NCBI RefSeq assembly: GCF_029784165.1
Contig: NC_073694.1
Span: 41,583,006-41,647,005 of the forward strand
DNA length: 64,000 nucleotides
Source: Wyeomyia smithii
Lineage: Eukaryota > Arthropoda > Insecta > Diptera > Culicidae
Reading direction: 5' to 3'
Shown here: positions 1 through 12,840 of the stretch, one piece after another
Position numbering within the stretch: the stretch's first letter is position 1
Layout of the letters: every line of letters begins with the position of its first letter
Program-made: the position numbers and the translations under genes
The notes under the pieces: generated by a model
The model's input: only the letters and a program-made list of their open reading frames with translations
Told to the model about the DNA's origin: nothing
The model's database searches: none

Positions 1-618
1 GGTACGAACATGCACTAAGCTTTCACTAGGAATAATGAGGTCACTCCAGAAGTCTCTGTTTACAAAGTAGCATTGTCCACTGCATGCCCTGCTGAACCTA
101 GCTGCAACAACGTTTCGTTCAATTTACTTAATCTTTTAAAAGTACAATACGACCGGTCCCCGGTACCGAGAGAAAAATTGTCACGAAGCGCTGTTTTTGT
201 TTATCTACTGCGTTACAATCTTACATCTGGAACAGTATTAACAAACCAACAGGATTAGTATAGGATTATGAAAATTATTCGCTGTCGTGTCGTTGTCTTT
301 AGCTGGAGCAGGATTTAAGGGTGAATCCAAGCTCGGTTGACGTCTTGGAAAGGTAGGGTTTTCGACAAAGAACGTTTTATGTTTCATGCAATATGTATGA
401 TCTAACACAAGTCACAAGCTTATTCTCAGAGTTCTTGAACCTTAGGATAATCATTTGTTCTGGTTTACACAATTAGAAGATACTTGATTATGATTTTCTA
501 ATACTGCTGAAATGAAGGCTTCACTATAAGATCAAATTTTCGCTCTAAAAATTGTGTGTTGGTGAAAATTGAATTTAAAATTTGCAAAATAAAAAAAAAT
601 TTGATTTAAACCACCGAA
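1..618. other. Gene-free stretch before the satellite
   Basis: I see no convincing exon, RNA gene or mobile element here. A 61-codon open frame near the start has no recognisable motif. The sequence is ordinary AT-rich intergenic or intronic DNA leading into the satellite array. Confidence 0.4.
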
Positions 619-3600
619 TTCAAAGTAGCACTTTTCGGCCATTCTGAGCTCAATATGGGATCATTTTCTTGGCTTTTTCTGGCCTTTAAAGCTCCTTTCG
701 GCGATTCTCAGCTCAATTTGGGATCGTTTTCCTTTACGGACTTTAGAAGCACATTTCAGCAATTCTGAGCTCAATTTGGGATCATTTTCTATTTTAGCCT
801 TTTTTGGCCTTTAAAAGCACTTTTCGGCAATTCTGGCCCAATCTGGGATCATTTTATATATTGGCCTTTTCAGGGCTTTAAAAGCCCTTTTCGGCGATTC
901 TGAGCTCAATTTAGGATCATTTTCTATTTTGGCCTTTTCTGGCCTTTAAAAATCTTTTCGGCGATTCTGAGCTCAATCTGGGATCACTTTCTATTTTGGC
1001 CTTTTCTTGCCTTTAGAAACTTTTTTCGGCAATTCTGAGCTCAATTAGAAATCATTTTCTATTTTGACCTTTTCTGGCCTTAAGAAGCACGTTTCGGAAA
1101 TTCTGAGCTCAATTTGGGATCATTTTATATTTTGGACTTTAAAGCATTCTGAGCTCAATTAGGGAGCATTTTCTATTTTGGCCTTTTCTGGCCTTAAGAA
1201 GCACTTTGCGGTAATTCTGAGCTCAATTTGGGATCATTTTCTATTTTGGACTTTAAAAGCATTCTGAGCTCAATTTGTAATCATTTTCTATTTTGGACTT
1301 TAAAAGCATTCTGAGCTCAATTTGGGATCATTTTCTATTTTAGCCTATTCTGGCCTTCAGAAGCACTTTTCAGCTATTCTGAGCTCAAATTGGGATCGTT
1401 TTCTTTTTTGGCCTTTTCTGGCCTTCAGATGCACTTTTTAGCGATTCTGAGCTCAATTTGGGATCATTTTCGTTTTTGGCCTTTTCTGGTCTTTGGAAAC
1501 ACTTTTTGGCGATTCTGAGTTAAATTTGGGATCATTTTCTTTTTGGATTTTAGAAGCACTATTCAGAAATTCTGAGCTCAATTTAGAATCACTTCCTTTT
1601 TTGGCCTTTTCGGGCCTTTAGAAGCACTTTTCGGCGATTCTGAGCTAAACTTTGAATCACTTTCTTTTTGGAATTCAGAAGCTGTTTTCGGCAATTCTGA
1701 GCTCAATTTGGGATCATTTTTTATTTTGGCCTTTGAAAGCACTTTTCGGCGATTCTGAGCTTAATTTAGGATCATTTTGGGATCGATTCAGCATCAATTT
1801 GGGATTATTCTCTATTTTGTTTTTTTTTTCTGGCCTTTAGATGCACTTTTCGGCGATTTTGAGCTCAATTTGGGATCATTTTCTATTTTGGCCTTTCCTG
1901 GCCTTTAGAAGCACTCTTCGGCGATTCTAAGCTCAATTTGGGATCATTTTCTATTTTGGCCTTTTCTGGCCTTTGGAAGCACATTTCGGCGATTCTGAGC
2001 TCAATTTGGGATCATTTTCTATTTTGGCTTTTTCTGGCCTTTAGAAGCACGTTTCGGCGATTCTGAGCTCAATTTGGGATCATTTTCTATTTTGGCTTTT
2101 TCTGGCCCTTAGAAGCACTTTTCGGCGATTCTGAGCTCAATTTGGGATCATTTTCTATTTTGGCCTTTTCTGGCCTTTGGAAGCACATTTCAGCGATTCT
2201 GAGCTCAATTTGGGATCATTTTCGTTTTTGGCCTTTTCTGGCCTTTAGAAGCACTTTCCGGCGATTCTGAGCTCAATTTGGGATCAATTTTTATTTTGGC
2301 CTTTTCTGGCCTTTAGAAGCACTTTTCGGCAATTCTGAGCTAAATTTTGGATCGTTTTCTATTTTGGCCTTTTCTGGCCTTTTGAAGCACTTTTCGACGA
2401 TTCTGAGCTCAATTTGGGATCATTTTCTGTTTTGGCCTTTGGAAGCACATTTCGGCGATTCTTAGCTTGATTTGGGATCATTTTCTATTTTCGCTTTTCT
2501 GGAAGCACTTTTCTGCAATTCTGAGCTCAATTTAAGATCATTTTCTATGTTGGCCTTTTCTGGCCTTTAGAAGCTTTTGTCGGCAATTCTGAGCTCAATT
2601 TGGGATCATTTTCTATTTTGGCCTTTTCTGGCCTTCAGAAGCCTTTTTCGGCAATTCTGAGCTCAATTTGGGACCATTTTCTGTTTTGACTTTTTCTGGC
2701 CTTTAGAAGCTCTTTCCGGCGATTCTGAGCTCAATTTGGGATCAATTTTTATTTTGGCCTTTTCTGGCCTTCAGAAGCCTTTTTCGGCAATTCTGAGCTC
2801 AATTCGGGATCATTTTATTTCTTTGCTTTTTCTGGCCTTTTATAGCTCTTTTCCGCGATGCTGAGCTTAATTTGGGATCATTATCTATTTTGGCCTTTTC
2901 GGTGATTCTGAGCTTAATTTGGGATTACTTGCTATTTAGGTCTTTTCAGGCCTTTAGAAGCACTTTTCGACAATTCTGAGCTCAATTCGGAATCACTTTT
3001 TATTTTGGCCTTTTCTGGGCTTTAAAAGCACTTTTCGACAATTCTGAGCTTAATTTGGGATCATTTCCTATTTTGGCCTATTCTGGCCTTTAGAAGCTTT
3101 TTTCGGCAATTCTAAGCTCAATTTGGGATAATTTTTTATTTTGGCCTTTTCTGGCCTTCGGAAGCACTTTTCGGCGATTCTGAGCTCAATTTGGGATCAT
3201 TTTCTATATTGGCTTTTTCTGGCCTGTAGAAGCACTTTTCGGCGATTCTGAGCTCAATTTGGTATCATTTTCTATTTTGGCCTTTTCTGGCCTTTGGAAG
3301 CACATTTCGGCGATTCTGAGCTCAATTTGGGATCATTTTCTATTTTGGCTTTTTCTGGCCTTTAGAAGCACTTTTCGGCGATTCTGAGCTCAATTTGGGA
3401 TCATTTTCTATTTTGGCTTTTTCTGGCCCTTGGAAGCACTTTTCGGCGATTCTGAGCTCAATTTGGGATCATTTTCTATTTTGGCCTTTTCTGGCCTTTA
3501 GAAGCACTTTCCGGCGATTCTGAGCTCAATTTGGGATCATTTTTTTTTGGCCTTTTCTGGCCTTTAGAAGCACTTTTCGGCAATTCTGAGCTAAATTTTG

Positions 3601-5112
3601 GATCATCTTCTATTTTGGCCTTTTCTGGCCTTTAGAAGCACTTTTCGACGATTCTGAGCTCAATTTGGGATCATTTTCTGTTTTGGCCTTTGGAAGCACA
3701 TTTCGGCGATTCTGAGCTCAATTTGGGATCATTTTCTATTTTGGCCTTTTCTGGCCTTAAGAAGCTTTTTTTTGGCAATTCCGAGCTCAATTTGAGATCA
3801 TCTTTTATTGTGGCCTTTTCTGGCCTTTAGAAGCACTATTCGGCGATTCTTAGCTTAATTTGGGATCATTTTCTATTTTCGCTTTTCTGGAAGCACTTTT
3901 CTGCAATTCTGAGCTCAATTTAAGATCATTTTCTATGTTGGCCTTTTCTGGCCTTTAGAAGCTTTTGTCGGCAATTCTGAGCTCAATTTGGGATCATTTT
4001 CTATTTTGGCCTTTTCTGGCCTTCAGAAGCCTTTTTCGGCAATTCTGAGCTCAATTCGGGATCATTTTATTTCTTTGCTTTTTCTGGCCTTTTATAGCTC
4101 TTTTCCGCGATGCTGAGCTTAATTTGGGATCATTATCTATTTTGGCCTTTTCGGTGATTCTGAGCTTAATTTGGGATTACTTTCTATTTAGGTCTTTTCA
4201 GGCCTTTAGAAGCACTTTTCGACAATTCTGAGCTCAATTCGGAATCACTTTTTATTTTGGCCTTTTCTGGGCTTTAAAAGCACTTTTCGACAATTCTGAG
4301 CTTAATTTGGGATCATTTCCTATTTTGGCCTATTCTGGCCTTTAGAAGCTTTTTTCGGCAATTCTAAGCTCAATTTGGGATAATTTTTTATTTTGGCCTT
4401 TTCTGGCCTTCGGAAGCACTTTTCGGCGATTCTGAGCTCAATTTGGGTTCATCTTCTATATTGGCTTTTTCTGGCCTTTAAAAGCTCTTTTCGGCAATTC
4501 TGAGCTCAATTTGGGATCATTTTATATTTTGGCCTTTTCTGGCAATTTAAAGCTCTTTTCGGCGATTCTGAGCTCAATCTGGGATCACATTTTATGTTGG
4601 CCTTTTCTGGGCTTTAGAAGCACTTTTCGGCAATTCTGAACTCAATTTGGGATCATTTTCTATTTTGGCCTTTTCTGGCCTTTAGAAGCACTTTTCGGCG
4701 ATTCTGAGCTCAATTTAGGATCGTTTTATATTTTCGCTTTTCTGGCCTTTAGAAGCACTTTTCTGGGGATTTGGGATCATTTTCTATTTTGGCCTTTTCT
4801 GGCCTTTAGAAGCTTTTTTTTCGGCAATTCTGAGCTCAATTCGGGATCATTTTTTTTAATGTCCTTTTCTGGGCTTTGGAAGTACTTTTCGGCGATTCTG
4901 AGCTTAATTTGGGATCATTTTTTTTTCGGTCTTTAGAAACACTTTTCGGCATTTTTGAGCTCAAGTTGGGATCATTTTCTTTTTCGGCTTTTAGAAGCAC
5001 TTTTCGGGTGTTCTGAGCTCAATTTGGCTTATTATTATTTTTTTGGTCTTTAGAGGAACTTTCCGGCTATTCAGTGCTCGATTTGGAATCATTTTCTTTT
5101 TTGGCCCTTAGA
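619..5112. repeat. 68-bp tandem satellite array, about 65 copies
   Basis: A monomer of about 68 bp recurs through 4.5 kb. It carries the landmarks TTCTGAGCTCAATTTGGGAT, then CATTTTCTATTTTGGCC, then TTTTCTGGCCTTTAGAAGCA. Most monomers contain a SacI site (GAGCTC) and a GGATC. The 5' part and the last few hundred bases are more diverged and carry shortened units, as expected at array edges. A higher-order duplication is visible: the variant CGGGATCATTTTATTTCTTT occurs at 2805 and again at 4057, 1252 bp apart, with neighbouring variants in the same order. I see no coding function; short open frames inside it are by-products of the repeat. Confidence 0.95.
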
Positions 5113-5710
5113 AGCTTTAGATATGACATTCGTGACCATCGTAAGGAATATTATTAGGTTCAATGAATTTCTTCACCAACATGGCAAGCATTCTCTCCGG
5201 CTGGACTGACTTATTTATCGGTTCTCGTTTTTCCTCTGTGTGGACTCATCACTGCGGGGTTTTCTTTACTCCATTCTGTATTCTCAGGGTGTACATCATG
5301 AGTTCATCATAGGGTTCTCTATGCAATATTATAAATTTTCGAAAAAGTTTCTCTACGCTTTGAATCCGATGCATTCCTTTTGAAGCTCTTCGTTTATATT
5401 CAAGAATTTGGAATAATACCAGTAAACACTACTCCGAGTACAGGTTTTCTCGAATCGATGGGACCTCAGTCAAGGGGCCAAACCTTGCCAAGATGGTAAA
5501 CATGGTGAAGCAAAACAACAGGCCAATGCTTAGAACTGCAGAGAACGACAGAGAGGTGAGAATCCCCAGCATTGATGCCGCATGCTGCTAATAAACATCC
5601 ATTTTACGTTCAAAATCGGTTTGCGAGATAAGGAAATTTCAAGGGTCAAGATTCGGGTGTTATTTGGACGTCCAAAGGGGAACACAAGTCTAATATTTTT
5701 GCTAACACAG
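5113..5710. other. Gene-free stretch between satellite and gypsy relic
   Basis: No exon or known repeat could be supported. The part next to 5711 may hold further decayed gypsy pol sequence on the - strand, since the RNase H similarity fades out here rather than stopping sharply. Confidence 0.3.
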
Positions 5711-6432
5711 CTAACTCATCAGATCGAATTGTTTCCGGGTGCTGCGAAGCTCCATCAAATGAAACTTCTGACTGCGGAAACAACCTCGAATAAATTTTAT
5801 GTGGGCTTCAGGAGCTACCTTCAGATTATTGGGCTGTAAGCGCAACACCCAGATCTGAGCACGAGAGCATGCACGTTGTTCTTCCGGATATTTTCCTCCA
5901 AATATATTTCTCAACTACCCAAACCACAGATAAAGCCTCACGTTGGGTTTGCGGGTACACTTTCTCCGTCTTTGTAAGGTCTTTTGATGGGAAGCGGAGG
6001 ATGCTTGGGTTGTTCATACTGTTTCTTTGGAATAAACCGCTCCAAGGCTCATCGCCGATTCGTCCATGTAAAGCTCGGCCTGGTTCTTTTGGTCAAACAA
6101 TTCTAAGCGGTGAACGGTTGTTCGTTGCCAAATAACTCTACTTCTCCTCTAATGAATCTTCGGAGGGCTTTCGTCCTCGGTTGCAGATGTGGTATAAATT
6201 GTCCAACGAAACTCGGTTCTGGCATGCTGAAGTTTCGGATGGCTGAACCTTTATCATCGGAGGGGCTGATTTCATCGACGCTGATCTTGAATCCTAGTAT
6301 ATCAAGCTCTTTTACTCCAAACAAACACTTCTCTGTATTCAGCAACACGTGACTCTCTCCAAAAATTTCCATAACCATTTGTAGCCGCTCATCATGCAGT
6401 TGATTCCGATCTGGAATAACTGTTGAGCTCAT
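5711..6432 (-). pseudogene. Ty3/gypsy LTR-retrotransposon pol fragment (RT to RNase H), broken
   Basis: Read on the - strand, a peptide with HDERLQMVMEIFGESHV, then LNTEKCLFGVKELDILGFKI, then FVGQFIPHL follows the order of the thumb end of a Ty3/gypsy reverse transcriptase. Further on, LTKTEKVYPQTQREALSVVW matches the start of the RNase H domain, and FGGKYPEEQRACSRAQIWVL matches the middle of it. The pieces lie in different frames, so at least one frameshift is present. There is also an internal deletion just before FVGQFIPHL. The catalytic YVDD region, integrase and LTRs were not found. This is a dead fragment of about 0.7 kb. Confidence 0.8.
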
Positions 6433-7975
6433 TCAGTGATAGTATCGTAAAGGTGTATTCCATTTTTTTCATACATTTTTTTCTCATACTGCTTTTTGGC
6501 GCTAAGACTTCATTTGCTGTGCCATCTATTTCACACTTGCCCACGATCTATTTGTAAATGGTGAAGCAATCGTATCGTTGAATGGTACGTATAGGGCCCA
6601 GTTAACCCAATTTCGAAAGAATGAAATTATCGACAATTGCTACATTTTTCAATTTGTTTCGTTTCGTTTTGGATCCCTCCGGTCTAAGGTTGGGATAGCT
6701 AAAACTAGCAGTGAATAGTCGAAAAACCAAAGTCTACAAACCGCCCTTCGGCTATGGTTGGACAACAAACAAGCAACACCAAATTGAAACGGAAATTGGC
6801 TTCGAAGAAGCTGAAGGTTTTATTTTCTGTCGAAGGGACCCGCTTGGTAAAGCAAACACTTTCACGAATAAAGCGGTTTACTTGGGTTACATTCCAGTAA
6901 ACTCAATTAACTCTTTGCCTAGCAGGCCCGGGATATACTTTGGTTGATTAAGTTGATGATTTAGGTATGATATTTTTAATTCCTGAAACTTCACCAAACG
7001 TCCTAATTCTATCCACTTAAGCAAATTTGTGCGCGAATATTTAATTACAATAAATTATTTCGTTAGCGTCTTGACGAATGGTTTGACAGCATTTATCAAT
7101 CCCGTAAGTTTAACCGGAAAGTTGTCCTCTTCACGTCTACACATTTTCGCCCGGTGTAATATACTCCTTGAGATTAAATACGTTGAACCTCACCCAGATG
7201 CATTTCCTTCTAGGCTGTGTTCACTGTTTCCTGAAAGCCAACCTAATACTGCTAATTCCTATTTAGTGCAGCGGCGGGCGTTCAATTTATGCAAACGTTG
7301 TTCCATGAATAATACATGGTTTACCACTACTTGCCGTATGGTACCATCGCCGGGAATAATTAATTCAAATCAGATCGATATATCACTACTGGCTGCCAAC
7401 ATGCATCCTTATCTAGCGTCAGCCAGACGAACCAGCTGGTCGACAAGGATGCTACTAGAGAGGGTCATCCATTAAAGAAGTTACAACACTTTGTTGTTTT
7501 TTTCTGTCTTTAATAAAAATTTGCAAAAAAAAATTTTAACGATTTTGGCTTTAATGAAATTGATTTAAAGTCATAATTAATGGATTACCATCGTATAATG
7601 AAGGATTAATTCAGGACTCGGAATCGGCAAATACTGTGCTCGAGCTACTTGTGTGTTTGTGCAAACTATCATCACTAACATTCTAGTAATGATACGCGCA
7701 CAGGCTGTATGCATCATTCAATCAAAGAAACATCCTGTAATCGTTAGCTCAGACTAATATCGCTTTACACATCCCGGCGATTGATATCAATATAAAAATT
7801 TTCTGTACTGATTGCATTAGAAGGTCTACCGCAGAATCCTCAACGGAAATCGGGGATGCTCTTTTTTCGTGTCTTGTTTGTCGACTTGCTAATACTTTCT
7901 CCTGGCGCCCTCAGTTTCTTTTTCCCCGTTTCTTTTTAATTTAATTTTTTCTGCATCTTTTTCCGTCTTCCACAG
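6433..7975. other. Uncharacterised stretch with two open frames of unknown meaning
   Basis: Two + strand open frames lie here, 6711-6947 (78 codons) and 7029-7475 (148 codons). I do not recognise either; neither shows a signal peptide, conserved motif or biased composition. The region should also contain, or lie close to, the missing first coding exon or 5' UTR of the cuticular gene, but no start codon followed by a phase-0 donor could be identified. The last 60 bases are a pyrimidine-rich splice acceptor tract ending TTCCACAG at 7975. Confidence 0.25.
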
Positions 7976-8127
7976 CTAACGGTGGCGTGTCTGCTTGGTG
8001 TTGCAGCGGCCCAGCAGGACTACCAGCAGGACTATCAGCAGGAGTATCGGCCTGCACCGCAGCGGATCGGGACCCATGCCGCTGAACCGAAGCCAACACC
8101 AATTCCGATTCTCAAGCAAATCAACAG
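7976..8127 (+). CDS. Cuticular protein (CPR family): exon with signal-peptide core
   Basis: This exon starts after the acceptor TTCCGTCTTCCACAG and ends at the donor CAG|GTAAGA. Its frame opens in phase 0 with a hydrophobic run (LTVACLLGVAAAQQ) that looks like the core and cleavage site of a signal peptide. It continues with a QDYQQDYQQEY low-complexity stretch, a Pro-rich linker and PIPILKQINR. In this cuticular subgroup that last phrase directly precedes HNEDGSYTYGYE, which is exactly what the exon at 23296 supplies. The donor is in phase 2 (AG|A makes Arg). The initiator Met must lie on an upstream exon that I could not locate. Expression in cuticle-secreting epidermis is expected from the family. 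Confidence 0.88.
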
Positions 8128-9552
8128 GTAAGAAGAGAGTTCGGTTTAGGGTGACTTGTTTTTATTAAGAGTGTACCTCCCTATAGTTGTAAATATGTAA
8201 ATGTGCGGTGTTAAAAATCCAATCCGATACCACTAATCAACCGCTAAACATAACTAACTAGCTTAGGTACGCGATTGTATCGTCCAATCCGAAGCAATTC
8301 GAAGAATCCTACTAATGAATCACTGGCATGCTCAGGTGGTTAATTACGTGCAAAAATTGCTGAGCTGTTTGCTATGTCGATAAATAACAGTCTAGGGTGA
8401 GAAAATAACCTATACTTTCGGCAGCGCAAATGGCTAGTACTGCTAGCGGAGCCAAAGTGTGTTGGCTAATTGATCGGAAGGTCCTCATAAATTTCTATTA
8501 TTTTATTTCTAATGGGGTACTAAGTACCTGAAGGGGTGCTACTTTTAGTCATCGTGAATTATTACGAAATTACCTAGCACGACAGGGCTGGTTAACAAAA
8601 GAATTTATTTAGAGATTGAAACATTCACCTGAAAATATTACAGCATTAGCAATAACGCGATGGAGGATGACCTTCGCGTTAACAGTGCTGCTATCTAGAA
8701 CTTTCTGACAGCTCAGTCACGTACACTATCTTCTATCTTCTCGGCCCTATATTCAAATGTGTTGGCAAACATACCAATGTATCGAACTATTTGTGTTGCC
8801 GTTGCTGTGGAATTATTTCGCAAACGTTGCAAAAAGTTTAACAGTATTTAAATTGAAAACAGATGGAATTGCAAATAACTGAAACTCGTATGGCAAATAA
8901 ATGAACCATTGAAGCTATATTTTTTGTAACTTAAATCAGAATCGTCTATTAGTCTGTACTCTGTAGTTCATCTATTACTCGATGCAAACAAGATTGTGAA
9001 TAACTCAAAAAATCTATACCGATCAGATCACTTAAGCTATTCGAAAAGTAAACACGCGTAAGCTCGTTTATTTTATTCGTTTGGCATTTTGGTTTTCCTA
9101 TTAATGTCGTCTGTAGTATTGAGCTACAAGTACTGCTTAGGAATAATAGCGCTTTAGCAATAAATCAATGAATAACGTGACTGGGCCGAAAACGCCCGGC
9201 TTGAGCCAGGCTGTCTGGAAATAAAAATACATTCATTCGAGCATATCAAAATTCCGTTGGATTTAATCTTCCTTTGTTTATTCATGACGTGATTCTACTT
9301 CGAGCAGCTGTGGTCAAGTGAAAAGCATTTAACCTAATTTTTTTCAATCTAAATCATTGTAACCGTCTATGGATTGTGATAAGATCAAGTCGATATTTTT
9401 CACTTCATAAGAACACTTTTATCATGTGAAATATGTTTTTAGCACACGTACGCTGCTGTGACACTATTCATTTTTCTTAAAGAGACATTTTCTCTATGGA
9501 ATTTGATAAAACTGTGCCTGTTAAGATGGTATTCACAAATTCAGTTACAGTA

Positions 9553-9681
9553 CACTAATGTCACTTTTTACGCGGGGGATACCTGCCGCGTAAAAAAACC
9601 GCGTAAATTCCGGAATCCGCGTAACGAAACCACGTAAATTCCGGTATCCGCGTAAAAACCGCGTAAAAAGCGACCTTAGTG
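9553..9681. mobile_element. 129-bp pogo/Tigger-like MITE, copy 1
   Basis: Near-palindromic element flanked by TA on both sides. The left end reads CACTAATGTCACTTTTTACG and the right end is the inverted repeat CGCGTAAAAAGCGACCTTAG plus TG. The core repeats the motif CCGCGTAAA. The phrase CGCGGGGGATAC next to the terminus resembles Tigger/pogo ends, and a TA target fits that superfamily. Other copies lie at 26415 and 62488. Confidence 0.8.
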
Positions 9682-10617
9682 TATTTAAAAGATGTTATCT
9701 ACTTCTAGTCGCTTTGCACATTTCCTTCAAATAACTTATAAAAACATAAGCATAGATTTACGATAGTTTAATATGAAATTAATGCTTTACAACGTCTCGG
9801 ATGAAAAGGAAGACATCTATTTCTGTCTTTAGCGTTTGAAATGAAAATTTATTTGATAATCTTCCCGAGCAAGAGGTCGGCGAAATTGAAATTACTGATA
9901 GTAAGACTATCCAAATTTAAATTATTGTAAAAAGGAGAAAGTTCCACCTATAGTGATAACTCAAGCAGAGCAAAGCAAAGCGTTGATGTTACATTCCGGT
10001 TTGGAATTCGACTTTCTCGACTTTTTACAGACTTCGCAGAGACTGTTCTAGAGTATTGAATAATTGTGGGGCTTGCGCTACGATCCTACTGACACTGACA
10101 CACGCTGTCATTTTTTTCCGTGTTGGGTACTGCGACTAATTTTTTGATATTTTGTGACATATTCCCCCAAGAATAAAGCTACGTCAGGATTACGTATCAC
10201 TATTGGAAGTGATCGTCATAATCTGATCAATAGCATTAGTTCAGACCGGTATTACACTTCGTATGGAGCGCACAACCGTATTGCATTTGTTCTACAGATT
10301 TCAAAACGGGTTCTAGTAGCACTCTATCGAAGAACTTAGATCTTTTGATGAAAACTGGCGGACATCGGCATAACAGATGTTCCGAGTCTTCATTTTCCAT
10401 GCAACGTACACGATATGCATCATCTTGAATTTATTTTTCATAATCTTGACACGATAACGGCTTGGACAATACCCTATTAAAAAACCAGTATATGAGGTTT
10501 GAAAGTTCCAGGATTCATCGGGTCTTTCGTTTTCATCTTTTCTACAGTGACCAGGAACCCAATATAAATCTGCTTGGTTATTATAACCCAGTGTTTAATG
10601 TGATTGTACACACACTA

Positions 10618-12235
10618 CTAAACAAGTTTTGATGCGCATGCCGCAGACTTTAAAGCTGCTTGACTGTCGGAAATGAAGCAAAGGTTTGCGTGCCCGTATT
10701 TCCTGCATAGGCAACTAACAGAACATTCTAGTGTTACTTGGACTTCAGCTTGGAAGACAGTTGACCATTGGCCCATTGGAGTTGATAGGTCCATTCCTGG
10801 GCCAGTTAACCCTGCTCCCATTCGATGGTTCGTTTTTAACCATCTGTGTTGAAAATGTTTGATCCTGAACGGAGATCAGGATCACCGCGTTCCAGAGCAT
10901 CACGCTCAGGTTCAAACATTCAGAATCGTCTTTCAAATTTTTATCTTTTCTCCAGCCAGTCTTCATTATGTATTACTAGGGGATTGATACGATTAGTTTT
11001 CGGAATATTTAGATGACCCGCTAGGTCACTCTCGAAGAATTTTACTGATCTTTTGATTCGTAAAGCACTCTTTTCGGCTTTTACTTTTATGAATTGATGC
11101 ATTAGAAGCATAAAGAGTAGAGCTTCCAATTCCTTGGTAAGTGTGCTTCCCATTGCACCCGTGGAGTTTTTCAAACTTATCTTGAGCACCTTTCTTCTTT
11201 GTTTTCGGCCAGCAGATCATTGAAGCATAGGTAATTCTGGGTCCCACAAGAGCCGAAAAAATCCAATGGCGCATTCTCGGTTTGAGTCCCCACTATTTAT
11301 CAAGAGTGTTATTACAGACACATAGAATATTGGTGGCTTTACTTATTGCCTGAAGTATATTTCAGTTAGGTTTTTGTCAAGAAATAACTATTCCGAGGTA
11401 TTTGACGTTGTCCAGGGTTCCAGGAACTCACCTGTTAGTCTAATATATCTCTTCTTCGTGTAAATGGAACGATATTAGTTTTTGAAGGATTTACATACAA
11501 GCCCTCCCTATCGCACCACGAGGAAACAATGTTTAAGGCAGTTTGCATTTGTTTTGCGATGATGGCATCATAGTTGCCAAAAATAATTATGACTGTATCA
11601 ACAGCTAATCCGACTATTTCAAAGCTTTTTTTTATTAATTTTGTGAGAAGATCATCAACCACAGTGAAGGGGATATCACCCCTCCTTGCAGGATCCCTTT
11701 TATTGCTTTAACGCTTATATAACAGCTTCCAAGGTTTGTTGATATTTCCCTTTTTGATAACATCTCATTGGTTCAAGAAATTGTCGAAGCCAGGTTTCTT
11801 CATTGCAGCAATTATTGCGTCATGAGGTGAATTGCCAAATGCTCCTTATATATTAAGGAACGCTGCAAGTGAAATTTCTTTTGATGCCAAAGGTTTCTCT
11901 TATTTTGTAACTATAGTATGAAGTGCTTTTACAAAAGATTGACCCTCCCGGTATGCGAATAGATATTAGCTAAGAGGAGTTTCAGAAAATTATGATGACT
12001 TTCTGTGTTCACCGCTTATTTTCTCCATTGTTTTTTTAGAAGAACTAACGACAAGCTGATTGACCTAAAGCATTTTGGTAATGTTCTGCTCCTTTAGTTG
12101 GTCTATGGGAAGAAAGATAACCCGTACTCGTTGCCACGCTCCCGAAATATAACCTAAAGTTAAACTTGATTGAAGGAGTTGTGTTAGAATTGGTATTAGA
12201 TCAGTTCTCTAAACTGCTTCGTGTTTTTCTGTCCT
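10618..12235 (-). pseudogene. LOA/I-group LINE relic (reverse transcriptase plus RNase H)
   Basis: On the - strand from about 12235 down, broken frames carry AYREGQSFVKALHTIVTK and KEISLAAFLNI*GAFGN, which match the central palm of a LINE reverse transcriptase. Next comes VDDLLTKLIKKSFEIVGLAV, where the catalytic [YF]ADD is replaced by AVD. Then come WCDREGLYVNPSKTNIVPFT and a thumb-like segment (MRHWIFSALVGPRITYAS). The 3' part, MGQWSTVFQAEVQVTLE with FISDSQAALKSA, is an RNase H domain, which places it among LOA/I-type elements. Stops and frameshifts are numerous. The element is truncated at its 5' end and has no endonuclease here. Confidence 0.8.
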
Positions 12236-12244
12236 AACCTTACC

Positions 12245-12775
12245 TTACCAAACTATCCAAGCCGTGGTGTGGCCTTTGCTGTACGTAAAAGTCGTCTTCA
12301 TTCCACTCGGTCGTTGGCTGCAGATCGACAGCTTTACAGTCTGTGCAGAGTCAGTAGGTAGCCTTTCACCTGATCGTTCCACCTTGCCCGCTGTGCACCT
12401 CTTCGTCTCGTCCCTGACGGATTGGTTTCAAGGACCACCTTTACCGGGCTGTCGCCCGACATCCTTATGACATGCCTATAGGATATAGGCTATAGCCCAC
12501 CGCAACCTTCCAATATTAGCGCGTAGATGGCTCCACATCCACAAGCAACTCCTGCAGTTCGTAGTTTATTCGCCTGTTCCACGCTTCGTTCTCTATCCAC
12601 ATTCCACCGAAGAAACTGAGGGCAACACTTTTCGCTCGATGACCGCAAGGGGCTTCGGATCTCCACAAGTATAGTCCATCTCCATGTCTCATGGCTACTT
12701 TGGGTTGTAATATTATGTTGTACAGATGGATTTTGTTAAGCAAATATTCCGATATTTTATGATGATTCAATACCT
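12245..12775 (-). pseudogene. RTE-clade LINE C-terminal fragment
   Basis: On the - strand, ENEAWNRRINYELQELL, then the stretch starting GDSPVKVVLETNPSGTRRRG, then AQRARWNDQV follow the order of the RTE C-terminal region. The better-preserved RTE at 36131-39600 has the equivalent GRRRPVAQRARWLDQV. Only the last 150 or so codons are present, which is typical 5' truncation. It abuts the LOA/I-like relic in the same orientation. Confidence 0.72.
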
Positions 12776-12840
12776 TAGGCGACTGTAAAATATCTGAACT
12801 GGGTCAACGGATAATGCGGTTGTAACGATTGCGATAAAAA

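Noticed and set aside
619..5112. Regularly spaced repeats that could be mistaken for a CRISPR array
   Set aside because: The whole 68-bp unit repeats with gradual divergence; there are no constant repeats with unique spacers, no cas genes, and the context is eukaryotic.
6103..6352. + strand frame opposite the gypsy fragment
   Set aside because: The reverse transcriptase motifs are on the - strand, so the + strand frame is a shadow.
9190..9225. Small GC-rich hairpin (GGGCCGAAAACGCCCGGC) that could be an RNA gene or SINE end
   Set aside because: No A/B box, cloverleaf or second copy could be found.
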